A stretch of 64,000 nt of DNA from Kitasatospora gansuensis. Lineage in GTDB: Bacteria; Actinomycetota; Actinomycetes; Streptomycetales; Streptomycetaceae. Shown here piece by piece: positions 22,889-31,642 of the stretch (positions within the stretch are counted from its first letter, which is position 1; every line of letters begins with the position of its first letter). The position numbers were made by a program, and so were the translations under genes. The notes below the pieces were generated by a model that ran no database searches, was not told the origin of the DNA, and worked only from the letters and a program-made list of their open reading frames with translations. Location: assembly GCF_014203705.1 (NCBI RefSeq), contig NZ_JACHJR010000001.1, positions 7,130,001-7,194,000 of the forward strand, in the 5' to 3' direction.

Positions 22889-22932
22889 CCAGTCCCCCTG
22901 TGTTGTGGTCCGGGAGCATGGTACGGGTGGGG

Positions 22933-23301
22933 TCAGCCGGTCAGGTAGCCGCCGGGCTCGGCGGTGAAGAGCGGGCCGTCGGGGCCGAGGATCTGCCAGG
23001 GGTGTTCGGCGGTGTCCGGGGGGACGACGAGCCGGCGGCCGCTGTCGAAGGCGAGTTCCAGGCCGCCGGCCGGGCTGACCACGGCTCCGGTCAGGTGGCT
23101 TCCGGTCAGCACGGCGAGGCCGCCGCTCACGCCGGTGCCGAGCTGCGGGTAGAAGTGCTCCACGCCGCCGGCGGCCAGCAGCCGGAAGTCGCTGTCGATC
23201 AGGACGGAGACCGCCCCGGACAGCTCCAGCCAGAGGCCGGTGCCTGCCCGGACCCGCTGGACCTGACGGCCCGCCAGTAGCTCGGCGATCGACTCGGTCA
23301 T
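22933..23301 (-). CDS. DUF6188-like small protein
   Basis: A 122-residue cytoplasmic protein, all-beta in pattern, with GLWLELSGAVSVLIDSDFRL, GLELAFDSGRRLVVPPD and the C-terminal HPWQILGPDGPLFTAEPGG, which fits small actinobacterial DUF6188-type proteins of unknown function. The ATG at 23301 has AGGAGG at ideal spacing. It lies downstream of the FAD oxidoreductase on the same strand with a 95-bp gap, so it may share its transcript. Confidence 0.65.
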   Translation of the reverse strand: MTESIAELLAGRQVQRVRAGTGLWLELSGAVSVLIDSDFRLLAAGGVEHFYPQLGTGVSGGLAVLTGSHLTGAVVSPAGGLELAFDSGRRLVVPPDTAEHPWQILGPDGPLFTAEPGGYLTG

Positions 23302-23396
23302 CGGGTGTGCCTCCTGGAGCTCGGTGCGCCCCTCCATTCTGGTCCGCTGACCTGCCCGCGTCACGTACCTCGGCCGGTGGTGCGACCGGGCCGGGG

Positions 23397-24803
23397 TCAG
23401 CGGCCCGAGATCCGGTCGGCCAGGCGGGCGATCGGGGAGGTGGTGGCGCGACCGGCGGCCTCCTGGCGGTCGGCCGCGTGGTAGGCGGCGTACAGGCCGT
23501 GCACGCCGAGCCAGCGCAGTGGTTCCACCTCCCAGCGGCGGACGGTGTGGCCCACCCAGGGGAGCTCGGTGAGGTCGGTTCGGTCGCCGAGGACCAGGTC
23601 GCGGAGGGTGCGGCCGGCCAGGTTGGTGGTGGTCACGCCGCTGCCGACGTAGCCGCCGGCCCAGCCCAGGCCGGTGGTGCGGTCGAGTTCGACGGTGGCG
23701 CACCAGTCCCGGGGGACGCCCAGGACGCCGGCCCAGGCCTGGTCGATCCGGGCCTCGGCGGTGCCGGGGAAGAACCGGTGCAGGATGTCCCGGAGCTGAT
23801 CCACCGTCCGCTGCTGGGTGGAGCCGTCGGTGTCGGTCCGGGAGCCGTAGCGGTACGGGACGCCGCGTCCGCCGAGCGCGATCCGGTCGTCGGCGGTGCG
23901 CTGCGCGTACATGTAGGCGTGCGCGAAGTCGCCCAGCACCTCGTGGCCCTGCCAGCCGGTCTCCGCCCAGAACGAGGCCGGCAGCGGTTCGGTGACGATC
24001 ATCGCGGAGTTCATCGGCAGCCAGGTCCGCCGCTCGCCGCGCAGCCCGGCGGTGAAGCCCTCGGTGGCGCGCAGCACGTAGTCGGCCGTGACCGTCCCGG
24101 TGGCCGTCTCGGCCCGGGCCCGGCGGCCCGGCGTGGCCGGGTGGATCGCCGTCACCTCGGTGCCCTCGTGGATCACCACGCCGAGTTCCTGCACCACCCG
24201 GGCCAGGCCCTGGGCCAGCTTCGCGGGCTGGATCCGGGCGCCGTGCGGCGTCCAGGTGCCGCCGAGCGCGCCGTCCACCCGGATCCGGGCGTTTGCCTCG
24301 GCTGCCGAGAGGACGGCCAACTCGTGTTCCCCGAAGGTGTGTTCCTCGGCCGCGAAGGCCCGGAGCCGGGTCAGCTGGGCGGGTGTCCTGGCCACCTCCA
24401 GTACGCCGCCCCGGGCGATGTCGGCGTCGATGCCCTCGGCGGCGGCGGTGTCCACCACCTCGCGGACCGAGTCGTCCATCGCCCGCTGCATCGCCCGGGC
24501 CCGGTCGGTGCCGTACCGGCGGGCGAACGCGCCGCGCCCGGCGAAGCCGTTGTACAGCCAGCCGCCGTTGCGGCCGGAGGCCCCGTAGCCGCAGACCCGC
24601 TGCTCCAGCACCGTCACCCGCAGGCCGGGGTCGGCTTTCTTGAGGTAGTACGCGGTCCACAGCCCGGTGTAGCCGCCGCCGACGATGCAGACGTCGACGT
24701 CCGTCCCGCCGGTGAGGCCGGGGCGCGGGGCGGGCAGTCCGATCGACGAATACCAGAACGACACACCGCCGTTGACGACGGGACTGCTGTCGTTGGAGCC
24801 CAC
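23397..24803 (-). CDS. FAD-dependent oxidoreductase (DAO family)
   Basis: Cytoplasmic flavoenzyme, 468 residues, of the D-amino-acid oxidase superfamily. The FAD-binding motif DVCIVGGGYTGLWTAYYL lies at about residues 35-52, followed by VLEQRVCGYGASGRNGGW, where relatives often attach or bind the flavin, and a C-terminal GLGWAGGYVGSGVTTTNLAGR that closes the FAD site. Relatives include gamma-glutamylputrescine oxidase and sarcosine oxidases, so an amine substrate is likely but not proven. The start is GTG at 24803 with AGG upstream; the frame stays open far beyond but without homology. Confidence 0.88.
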   Translation of the reverse strand: MGSNDSSPVVNGGVSFWYSSIGLPAPRPGLTGGTDVDVCIVGGGYTGLWTAYYLKKADPGLRVTVLEQRVCGYGASGRNGGWLYNGFAGRGAFARRYGTDRARAMQRAMDDSVREVVDTAAAEGIDADIARGGVLEVARTPAQLTRLRAFAAEEHTFGEHELAVLSAAEANARIRVDGALGGTWTPHGARIQPAKLAQGLARVVQELGVVIHEGTEVTAIHPATPGRRARAETATGTVTADYVLRATEGFTAGLRGERRTWLPMNSAMIVTEPLPASFWAETGWQGHEVLGDFAHAYMYAQRTADDRIALGGRGVPYRYGSRTDTDGSTQQRTVDQLRDILHRFFPGTAEARIDQAWAGVLGVPRDWCATVELDRTTGLGWAGGYVGSGVTTTNLAGRTLRDLVLGDRTDLTELPWVGHTVRRWEVEPLRWLGVHGLYAAYHAADRQEAAGRATTSPIARLADRISGR

Positions 24804-24869
24804 GGGGACCTGCCTTCGTTTCGGTGACGTGCCCGGGAGGCTATCGTCCGGCGGAAGGCGGGGGCCACG

Positions 24870-24911
24870 GACAGAGTGCCACGCACCCCGGGCCCGATCC
24901 GGCACTCTGTC
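24870..24911. terminator. inverted repeat between DUF6215-like and FAD oxidoreductase genes
   Basis: Perfect 11-bp repeat GACAGAGTGCC (24870-24880) and GGCACTCTGTC (24901-24911) with a 20-nt GC-rich spacer. It is 12 bp past the stop of the upstream gene, so a terminator fits; an operator for the oxidoreductase gene is the alternative. Confidence 0.5.
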
Positions 24912-24922
24912 AGGCGGGCGGA

Positions 24923-25636
24923 TCAGGGGTTGGGGGCCCAGCCCTGGAGGGTCGGGAAGACCTGGCCGGCGATCCGGAACAGCGCGGCGTCGTCCGGGGA
25001 GCCGAGGTCCTGCCGCCAGATGGTGATCTCGAAGGACCCGCCGTTGGCGTCGGCGCCCTTCGCGACCACCAGGTGCCGGGCGATGCCGCCGGGCTTGGCG
25101 GTGGTGTCCTTGCCGCTCAGGTTGAAGTCGAATGCGAGGGTGTGGTCGGAGTAGGTGGCGGCGGGGTGGCCGAGCAGCGACGTCGGCCGGGTCTGCGAGC
25201 CCCCGAAGGCGGTGGCGGTCTTGACCGAGAGGTCGTGGTTGTCGCTGATGCGTACGTGGGTCGAGCCGAGCTGCACCTCCGCCGAGGCGTCGTACACCAC
25301 CGTGCCGCTCGCGAGGGTGATCGGGCCGCCGCCGGACTGGGCGATCACCACGGGGGTGTCCGGGGTGCCGAGCAGGGTCGGCAGGTCGGGGCGGTTGAGC
25401 GCGGCGCACAGGGCGGGGTACTCGGGTGCGTCGGTGGCCTTGGGCGGGCTGCACGCGGCGGGCTTGCCGTCGGCGGTCGTCGACCGGAACAGGCCCGCTG
25501 CCCACATGCCCCCGAGGACGGCGGCGGCCAGCGCCACGGCGGCCGCGGTCTGGAGGACGGCGCTCCGGGCGCCCTTGCCGGGCGCGTTGTCCGGCGGTCC
25601 GGCCACGACCGGAGCCGGGACTGCGTCAGTTTCCAT
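24923..25636 (-). CDS. DUF6215-like membrane-anchored protein
   Basis: A 237-residue protein with a short cytoplasmic tail, one membrane helix (about 27-50, AAAVALAAAVLGGMWAAGLF) and an extracytoplasmic beta-rich domain with two Cys (PAACSPP and PALCAALNRPD) and the segments LPTLLGTPDTP, LLGHPAATYSDHT and GGSFEITIWRQD, matching actinobacterial DUF6215 proteins as I remember them. The ATG at 25636 has GGGGGA upstream. Function unknown. The same-strand neighbour upstream is another single-pass anchored protein. Confidence 0.75.
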   Translation of the reverse strand: METDAVPAPVVAGPPDNAPGKGARSAVLQTAAAVALAAAVLGGMWAAGLFRSTTADGKPAACSPPKATDAPEYPALCAALNRPDLPTLLGTPDTPVVIAQSGGGPITLASGTVVYDASAEVQLGSTHVRISDNHDLSVKTATAFGGSQTRPTSLLGHPAATYSDHTLAFDFNLSGKDTTAKPGGIARHLVVAKGADANGGSFEITIWRQDLGSPDDAALFRIAGQVFPTLQGWAPNP

Positions 25637-25735
25637 ACCGATCCCCCTGTGTCGGTCCACCGCGTCGGTGCGGTGACGTCGAGCGAAGGTACCAGGGGGC
25701 GTTACCGGTCGGTAAGTAGTGGAGCGGCCGCCGGT

Positions 25736-26281
25736 TCAGGTGCACCAGAACAGGAAGCGGTTGCAGGTGGGGGAGGCCGAGGGGCGGGGTGTCGCCGGTG
25801 GGGCGGAGGTCGGCGCGGCGGAGGACGGGGCCGGGGCCGGCGGTGCGCTGGCCGGGCCGGAGGCGGCGGGGGAGGCGGGGCCGGTGGACGGGCCGGCGCT
25901 GGGCCGGGTACTGCTCGGCTTGGCGGTGGCCGAGGGGGAGGGTCTGGTGCTGGACGCCGCCGCGGAGGGGGCGTGGGTCGGCGTGGCGGAGCCGGTGGGT
26001 GCGGCGGTCGGCCGGTCCTGACGGGGCGTGGGCTCGGCCGAGTTCGGGCTGGGCAGCAGGGCGAGCACCCCGGCGCCGCCGACGGCCAGCGCCAGGGCGG
26101 TGGCCGCGATCACGGGGCCGCGGCTACGGCGCCGACGGCGGGAGACGGCGCGGGGTACGGCGGCGGGCGCGGTGTCCGTACGGGGCGCGGCGACGGGTGC
26201 GGTGGCCGAGGCCGGTGCTCCGCAGCCGGGACAGGACAGGGCGCCGTTGAGGTGTCGGTGGCAGGGGGCGCAGTAGTCCAT
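25736..26281 (-). CDS. SCO2400-type protein: zinc ribbon, membrane helix and Pro/Ser stalk
   Basis: A 181-residue protein. The N-terminus MDYCAPCHRHLNGALSCPGC forms a zinc ribbon with Cys4, Cys7, Cys17 and Cys20, as in the streptomycete SCO2400 family. A basic stretch RRRRRSR precedes one membrane helix (about 56-75, VIAATALALAVGGAGVLALL). The rest is a long Ala/Pro/Ser/Thr stalk, ending in CNRFLFWCT with two cysteines. The zinc ribbon would be cytoplasmic and the stalk outside. The ATG at 26281 is conserved by the family start. Function unknown. Confidence 0.8.
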   Translation of the reverse strand: MDYCAPCHRHLNGALSCPGCGAPASATAPVAAPRTDTAPAAVPRAVSRRRRRSRGPVIAATALALAVGGAGVLALLPSPNSAEPTPRQDRPTAAPTGSATPTHAPSAAASSTRPSPSATAKPSSTRPSAGPSTGPASPAASGPASAPPAPAPSSAAPTSAPPATPRPSASPTCNRFLFWCT

Positions 26282-26488
26282 TGCTGGACCCTAGGCACGG
26301 CACTCGAACGGCCGACAGGTGTCACGTGTGAGGCTTTCGGAGAGATCCGGTGTTCACGGGCAAGTTGCTTGAAGGGCAGGGGAGTTGACGAATGGATTGG
26401 CAGAGGCGTTCCGGTTGACGTGCACATGGGGCGGACGGATGGTGGTGCTCAGCAGCAAGTCCCGAGCCCCCACGAGGGAGACACCGCT

Positions 26489-27541
26489 ATGAGGAACCGC
26501 CGTCCCGCCGTCCTGCTCGCCGCCGCCGCGATGCTGGTCACCGGCTCCGCACTCGCTCTGCCGTCCGCCGCCGTCGCCCGCGCCACCCCGGCCGGCGAGC
26601 AGGCCGCCGCCGTGGCCACCGCGCTCCAGCAGTCGCTGGGCGAGGAGCGCAGCGCCGGTTCCTATCTGGACGGGAGCGGCCGACTGGTCGTCACCGTCAC
26701 GGACCAGTCCGCCGCGCAGCAGGTCCGGGCGACCGGGGCGGTGGCGCAGCTGGTGACCCGCAGCGGCGCGCAGCTGGCCGCCGCGACCGCCGAACTGGAC
26801 CGCTCCGCCGCCGTCCCCGGCACCGCCTGGTCGGTCGACCCGGTCACCAACCAGGTGCTGCTCTCGGTGGACGAGAGCGTCAACGGCGCCAAGCTGTCCC
26901 AGGTCACCGAGGCCGCGCAGCGGCTGGGCGCGGCCGTCCGGGTGGAGCAGGTGGCCGGACGGTTCAGCACCAAGCTGGCCGGCGGTGACGCGATCTACGG
27001 CGGCGGCTACCGCTGCTCGCTGGGCTTCAACGTGCGCAGCGGCAGCACGTACTCGTTCCTGACGGCCGGTCACTGCGGAAACGCGGTGAGCTCCTGGTAC
27101 ACCAGCCAGAGCCAGACCACCAAGCTCGGCAACACCACCAACTCCCGCTTCCCGGGCGACGACTTCGCCATCGTCCGGTACACCGACGGCTCGACCCCGC
27201 CGTCCTCGGTCGACCTGTACAACGGCAGCACCCGCCGGATCACCGCCGCGAGCACCCCCGCCGTCGGCGCGACCGTCTACCGCAGCGGCAGCACCACCAA
27301 GGTGCACAGCGGCCAGGTCACCGCGCTGAACGCCACGGTCAACTACGCCGAGGGCAGCGTCCGCGGCCTGATCCGCACCACGGTCTGCGCCGAGCCGGGC
27401 GACAGCGGCGGCGCGCTGTACTCCGGCAACACCGCGCACGGCCTGACCTCGGGCGGCAGCGGCAACTGCTCCAGCGGTGGGACCACGTTCTTCCAGCCGG
27501 TGGTGGAGGCGCTCAGCGCGTACGGGGTCAGCGTCTACTGA
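26489..27541 (+). CDS. secreted streptogrisin-type serine protease (S1E family)
   Basis: Extracellular chymotrypsin-fold protease made as a 350-residue pre-pro-enzyme. Signal peptide is about 1-31, propeptide (alpha-lytic protease pro-domain type) to about 165, and the mature enzyme about 170-350, starting near AIYGGGYRCSLGFNV. The triad is visible: His in FLTAGHCGN, Asp in PGDDFAIVRY and Ser in EPGDSGGALYS, and four cysteines pair as in streptogrisins. The ATG at 26489 has GAGGGAG; the open frame upstream is non-coding. The propeptide acts as a folding chaperone in this family. A strong hairpin follows the gene. Confidence 0.95.
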   Translation: MRNRRPAVLLAAAAMLVTGSALALPSAAVARATPAGEQAAAVATALQQSLGEERSAGSYLDGSGRLVVTVTDQSAAQQVRATGAVAQLVTRSGAQLAAATAELDRSAAVPGTAWSVDPVTNQVLLSVDESVNGAKLSQVTEAAQRLGAAVRVEQVAGRFSTKLAGGDAIYGGGYRCSLGFNVRSGSTYSFLTAGHCGNAVSSWYTSQSQTTKLGNTTNSRFPGDDFAIVRYTDGSTPPSSVDLYNGSTRRITAASTPAVGATVYRSGSTTKVHSGQVTALNATVNYAEGSVRGLIRTTVCAEPGDSGGALYSGNTAHGLTSGGSGNCSSGGTTFFQPVVEALSAYGVSVY

Positions 27542-27560
27542 CGCCTCGTTTGCACAGCTC

Positions 27561-27597
27561 GGAGGGCCGACCCCGCCTCGCGTGGGGTCGGCCCTCC
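27561..27597. terminator. terminator after the streptogrisin gene
   Basis: Perfect 14-bp stem GGAGGGCCGACCCC (27561-27574) and GGGGTCGGCCCTCC (27584-27597) with a 9-nt loop, between convergent genes. Confidence 0.8.
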
Positions 27598-27611
27598 GGC
27601 GGTCAGGGGGC

Positions 27612-27803
27612 TCAGGCCGGAGCCGGTGCGGACTCCTGCACCTGCGCGTAGGGCGCGAGTTTCCTGATCGAATCGATGCTCTTCATGCACTGTTCCTTGG
27701 TCTCGTGCGGGTCGCTGGTGATCACCACCACGCCGTTCGCCGCCTTGAGCCGGAACCGGTGCACACCGGACGTGTCGGTGTAGAGCTCGAACTTCCCTGC
27801 CAT
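27612..27803 (-). CDS. YegP-like small protein (DUF1508)
   Basis: A 63-residue cytoplasmic protein with a single YegP repeat: MAGKFELYTDTSGVHRFRLK, GVVVITSDPHETKEQC and KSIDSIRKLAP. This is the classical DUF1508 pattern (F-x-W/R-x-L-K-A-x-N-G). Most relatives have one or two copies; this has one. The ATG at 27803 is followed by the standard start of the family. Function is not known; some members are linked to stress. Confidence 0.85.
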   Translation of the reverse strand: MAGKFELYTDTSGVHRFRLKAANGVVVITSDPHETKEQCMKSIDSIRKLAPYAQVQESAPAPA

Positions 27804-27914
27804 CGGAAATACACCTCTCGCTTGGGTAGGCCCCCTCCTGACGCACCGTAGGACGGCCGTCGGCGGGCTGCATGCCGAGCCGCGCGTTCGGGTGGACGCA
27901 CCGTGGCCCCGGCG

Positions 27915-29168
27915 CTACGCCTCCTCCGAGGGTGGGAACGGGTGGAGCAGGCCGAGCTCGTCGAGGAGTTCCCGGCCGATCGGGGTGGGCTGGGCCAGCG
28001 GGCCGGACGCCTTCGGGGGGCGGCCCCGGAGGCCGGCGCCGCGGGCCAGGCCGGCCGGGTTGCTGACCGGGGGGAGCTGGAAGTGCCGCCAGCCGGGGGT
28101 GCGGCCGTGCTGGGTGACCTCGAACAGGTCGGGCTTCCGCCAGGCGACGAAGGTCCAGGCGCCGGTCTCGTCGTCGATCGCCCAGGCGCCGATCGGGCCG
28201 TTGAGGCCGGTCCGGCCCACCGCGTCGAGGGCGGCCCGGGTCAGGTCGCTCCAGTGGCCGTGGACGGACAGCAGGCGTGGGGAGTGCTTCCGCGCGGTCG
28301 AGTCGGGCTCGGCGTCGAGCTCGTGGACGGCCCGGGTGACGGGATCCCGCAGGATGCCGTTGGCGAGTTCCAGCACGTGGTCCACGTCCACCATGACCCC
28401 GAACGCTCCGGCCAGTTCCGGCGAGACGTAGCCGGTGATCCGGTCGGGCTCGGCGGCCGGCAGCAGTGGCCCGAGCGACTCGGCCAGCTGCTCGTAGCGG
28501 GTCCGGTCGGCCCCGTCGGTGGCCTGGAAGTCGAGTACGGCCAGCACCACGGCGGCCAGGCTCGCGGCGGCCTCCGCCTCGTCGTCCGCCAGCCGGTCCG
28601 GATCCAGGGCGCCCAGCGGCTGGACGGCCCCCGTGAGCAGGCCGTACCAGGACCGGTCGCCGGCCGGCCAGGAACCCCGGGCCTTGAACTCGAGGAGCAG
28701 GCGGATCGTCAGGAGACGCGGGACCAGCGGCAGAGCGGCCGAGGTCCGGCCGAACCGGACCGCGAGGCGGCGGCGAAGGTCGTGGACCTTCTCCTCGTCG
28801 GCGCCGTCGGCAGCCTCCTCCGGCCCGAGCACGTCGGACGAGGTCCGCCCCGCGAGTGGGCCGAGCTCGATCCCCGCCGCGGACTCGTCTGCCGTTCCGG
28901 TCTCCGCTTGCCGGCCGAGCGCGAAGCGCGTCAGCGGCAACCCGATCGACCCGTGGGCCGCTGTGGCGTCCGCTCCCGCGGCCGCCTCGTCGATCGCCTG
29001 CACCTGGCGGACCAGGTCCTCCAGCAGCTGATGGTGAACGAACAACTCGGCCGGTCGGACCGGCCGTTCCGCAGTTTTTCCCGCCGCTGCCGCGCCGCCG
29101 GCCGACCGATTCCCGGCCTGCCCGCCGCCGGTCACCGGAACGGTCTCCGAAGCCTCCCAGACACCCAC
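27915..29168 (-). CDS. 417-aa protein of unknown function
   Basis: I do not recognise this protein. It starts with a GTG at 29168 preceded by GGGGGAG and has no signal peptide or clear membrane helix. Residues 1-130 are Ala/Glu-rich; residues about 145-200 are helical with RRLAVRFGRTSAALPLVPRL and LLLEFKARGSWPAGDRSWYG; the middle contains GYVSPELAGAFGVMVDVDHV; the end has GAWAIDDETGAWTFVAWRKP followed by a compact basic, Gly/Pro-rich tail. The acidic, mixed composition fits a soluble cytoplasmic protein. The open frame extends upstream beyond 29168 but without coding signals. It is divergent from the deacetylase gene. Confidence 0.6.
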   Translation of the reverse strand: MGVWEASETVPVTGGGQAGNRSAGGAAAAGKTAERPVRPAELFVHHQLLEDLVRQVQAIDEAAAGADATAAHGSIGLPLTRFALGRQAETGTADESAAGIELGPLAGRTSSDVLGPEEAADGADEEKVHDLRRRLAVRFGRTSAALPLVPRLLTIRLLLEFKARGSWPAGDRSWYGLLTGAVQPLGALDPDRLADDEAEAAASLAAVVLAVLDFQATDGADRTRYEQLAESLGPLLPAAEPDRITGYVSPELAGAFGVMVDVDHVLELANGILRDPVTRAVHELDAEPDSTARKHSPRLLSVHGHWSDLTRAALDAVGRTGLNGPIGAWAIDDETGAWTFVAWRKPDLFEVTQHGRTPGWRHFQLPPVSNPAGLARGAGLRGRPPKASGPLAQPTPIGRELLDELGLLHPFPPSEEA

Positions 29169-29501
29169 TCGACTCCCCCTCGTCCGCGTCCTGCCCGAAC
29201 CTCGTGTGGATCGTAACGCGGGTGGTGGCGACGCAGGCGGGGTGTCCGGTGTCGGACGCGGCGGGCAAAGGTGACGGCCGAGCAGCACCCGTTGGCTCAG
29301 GGCCGCTGCCGGCGTCGACCCCGAGAGGCTTTCGGATTGCTGGGATTCCGTCAGTTCGGCGCTCTGGAAGAAGAATTGGTGACGTCGGAATATCGGCCGG
29401 GTGCGACCGGGGCGCGATCCGGTGCGGCGCTCGTATGATCGTGGCCGCTCTCGGCGCGGCCGGGTGACGGGGCGGAGTCGAGTGGCTGAGGGGGCGTCAC
29501 C
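29169..29501. other. 333-bp intergenic region between divergent genes
   Basis: Lies between the 417-aa protein gene (minus) and the deacetylase gene (plus). Possible -10 elements are TATGAT (29434-29439, plus) and TACGAT (29210-29215, minus), both without a good -35. I see no coding sequence or repeat. Confidence 0.5.
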
Positions 29502-30548
29502 ATGTGGTTCGCCGGAGTGGGTCTGACCAGGGACGGTTACCGGATCGCCGTGGTGGACGGCGAGGGGCGCCCGGTCGGCGCGGCCGAGCGGTACGAACGG
29601 TGCGCCCAGCAGCGGCCGGTGGCGCGGCTGGCGGAGCTGGCCGGGCGGGCGCCGGACGGCCTGACGGTGGTGGTCGACAGCGCCGGCGGACTGCTGGACG
29701 GTCTGCTCGCGACGGCCGGCCTGGACGTCCGGCGGGCCGATCCGCACCTGCTGGTGGACGGCCGGAACACGGCGGAGGAACTGGCCGGGGTGGGGCAGGC
29801 CCGGTTCGGTGCGCTGGTCCCGCTGCCGCCCGGCAGTTGGATCATGACGGGCCGGGAGCAGGAGGTGAGTGCGGCCGAGGCCGCCGCCGGGCCGGTGGAG
29901 CGGCGGCTCGCCGCCGAGGGACGGTGCCTGCTGGGCGGCGGCGAGGACAGCGAGCCGACGGTGGCGCTCACCTTTGACGACGGCCCGCACCCCGAAAACA
30001 CCCAGCGGGTACTGGAGTTGCTGCGCCGCCACGACGTCCGGGCCACGTTCTTCTGCATCGGGCTGAACGCCCTGGCGCACCCCGCGCTGGTCCGCCGGAT
30101 CGTCGAGGAGGGCCATCTGCTCGGCAACCACACCTGGTCGCACGCCTACCTGCCGGACCTCGGCCGGGAGGGGCTGCGGCAGCAGCTCGACTTCACCGCT
30201 GAGGTACTGGCGGAGGCGTCCGGTGTGGGGCAGCCGGTTCTGATGCGGCCTCCGTACGGCGGACGGAGCCCGCAACTGATGGAGCGGGTGGCCGACTTGG
30301 GGCTGACCACGGTGCTCTGGGACGTGGACACCGAGGACTGGGCGGAGCCCGGCGCGGAGGTGATCGCCGAACGGGTGCTGCGGCAGGTCCGGCCGGGTTC
30401 GGTGGTGCTGATGCACGACGGCGGCGGGGACCGCTCGCAGACCGTGGCGGCGCTGCCCCGGATCATCGACGGGCTGCGGCGGCGGGGCTACCGGTTCGTC
30501 ACCCCCGCCGAACTGCTCACCGGGCGGCCGCGGACCGCCACCCGGTGA
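29502..30548 (+). CDS. polysaccharide deacetylase (NodB/CE4) with extra N-terminal domain
   Basis: A 348-residue protein with no signal peptide. Residues about 150-335 form a NodB domain with all family motifs: TFDDGPHPE (motif 1, catalytic and metal Asp), GNHTWSHAYLP (motif 2, metal His pair), RPPYGGRS (motif 3), WDVDTEDW (motif 4) and VVLMHDGGGDR (motif 5). It should remove N-acetyl groups from glycans. Residues 1-90 are a separate domain beginning MWFAGVGLTRDGYRIAVVDG, with TVVVDSAGGLLDGLL, which looks like an RNase H/actin-like fold. The lack of a signal peptide is odd for a glycan deacetylase. Confidence 0.85.
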   Translation: MWFAGVGLTRDGYRIAVVDGEGRPVGAAERYERCAQQRPVARLAELAGRAPDGLTVVVDSAGGLLDGLLATAGLDVRRADPHLLVDGRNTAEELAGVGQARFGALVPLPPGSWIMTGREQEVSAAEAAAGPVERRLAAEGRCLLGGGEDSEPTVALTFDDGPHPENTQRVLELLRRHDVRATFFCIGLNALAHPALVRRIVEEGHLLGNHTWSHAYLPDLGREGLRQQLDFTAEVLAEASGVGQPVLMRPPYGGRSPQLMERVADLGLTTVLWDVDTEDWAEPGAEVIAERVLRQVRPGSVVLMHDGGGDRSQTVAALPRIIDGLRRRGYRFVTPAELLTGRPRTATR

Positions 30549-30567
30549 GCAGGTTTCCGACGCTCCG

Positions 30568-31545
30568 TCAGCCGCCGATCACCGGGTAGTGGTCGGAGAG
30601 GTCGCTGTAGGTGTAGCTCTTGCCCCAACTGCTGACCGTCCACGGCTTGCTGTGGAAGCGCAGCACCTCGTTGGTGTAGCTCTGCGGGCGGGCGTGGTCG
30701 GCCCGGTAGAGCACGTAGTCGAGGTCCTCCTTCGGCTCGCCCGGGTAGCGGTAGGCGGCGATCGAGTTGTCGACGGTGTCGAAGGAGTTCACCCAGCCGG
30801 TCCGGTTGGTGGCCGGGGTCAGGTTGCCGTTGCTGAGCATCGCCGGGTACTCGGAGTCGTGCGAGTTCACGTTGAGGTCGCCGGTGACGATCACCGGCTC
30901 GCTCGCCGGGATGCCCTTGTTGTCGACGAAGGTCTTCATCGCGTTCAGCTGGGCGGCCCGGACCGTGGCGGGCTCGCCGCTGGAGCAGCCGGTGTCGGTG
31001 GACTGCAGGTGGGTGCCGAGCACGTGGGTGCGCTGGCCGTTGACGTTCAGCACCGCGTAGACGAAGCCCTTGTTCGACCACCAGTCGGCGCCGCAGGCGT
31101 CCTTGAAGACGTACTGCTCCTTGCGCAGGATCGGCCACTTGCTCATCAGTGTCACCCCGCCGTCCTCGGGGGTGGTGGAGCTGTAGTTGCCACCGGTCGC
31201 GTCCCAGCCGCTGGTGGAGCGGCCGACCACCGGGGTCTGGTACGGGTACGCCGCCTTGGCGAGCGAGAGCAGCTTGTCCGAGGCGGCGTTGTCGAACGCC
31301 TCCTGGAGCACCACCACGTCGTTGCCCTGGAAGAACGGCGCGGCCGCGATCTCCTTGGCCCGGTAGTCCTGGCCCCAGTTGGGGTAGAGGCTGGTGCTCA
31401 TCAGGAAGGTGTTGTACGTGAGCACCTTGAGCGGCGCGACGGTGACGGGCGCCTGCTCGGCCTGCGCGGCGGGGGCGGCGGCGAGCGTTCCGAGCAGGGC
31501 GGCCGCGGTGAGGGCGACCGCGCGGCGGACGGACGTGTGGGGCAT
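30568..31545 (-). CDS. secreted sphingomyelin phosphodiesterase (neutral sphingomyelinase)
   Basis: Extracellular phospholipase-C-type enzyme, 325 residues, with a cleavable signal peptide (about 1-30, ending AAQAEQ). The endonuclease/exonuclease/phosphatase fold is clear: LKVLTYNTFLM, VVVLQEAFDN (metal Glu), HVLGTHLQSTD, GDLNVNSHDSEYP (Asp, Asn) and SDHYPVIGG with the catalytic Asp-His at the end. It cleaves sphingomyelin-like lipids to release phosphocholine. The ATG at 31545 has GGAG. A PHO-box-like direct repeat upstream suggests control by phosphate limitation. Confidence 0.92.
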   Translation of the reverse strand: MPHTSVRRAVALTAAALLGTLAAAPAAQAEQAPVTVAPLKVLTYNTFLMSTSLYPNWGQDYRAKEIAAAPFFQGNDVVVLQEAFDNAASDKLLSLAKAAYPYQTPVVGRSTSGWDATGGNYSSTTPEDGGVTLMSKWPILRKEQYVFKDACGADWWSNKGFVYAVLNVNGQRTHVLGTHLQSTDTGCSSGEPATVRAAQLNAMKTFVDNKGIPASEPVIVTGDLNVNSHDSEYPAMLSNGNLTPATNRTGWVNSFDTVDNSIAAYRYPGEPKEDLDYVLYRADHARPQSYTNEVLRFHSKPWTVSSWGKSYTYSDLSDHYPVIGG

Positions 31546-31642
31546 CGAGGCTCCGTGATGAGGGTGACGGGGGCTCGTCAAGCGACGAGGTGTTGTGTAG
31601 TCAACTCGGGCTTGTTCACGCGCTTCAAGACGTCGGGAGAGC

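Noticed and set aside
24824..26488. Upstream extension of the protease frame
   Set aside because: The protease has a proper signal peptide and ribosome site at 26489; the extension overlaps two minus-strand genes and is low complexity.
30568..31545. Possible secreted nuclease rather than sphingomyelinase
   Set aside because: Same fold, but VLQEAFDN, GDLNVNSHDSEYP and the terminal SDHYPV pattern with the signal peptide match bacterial sphingomyelinases better.
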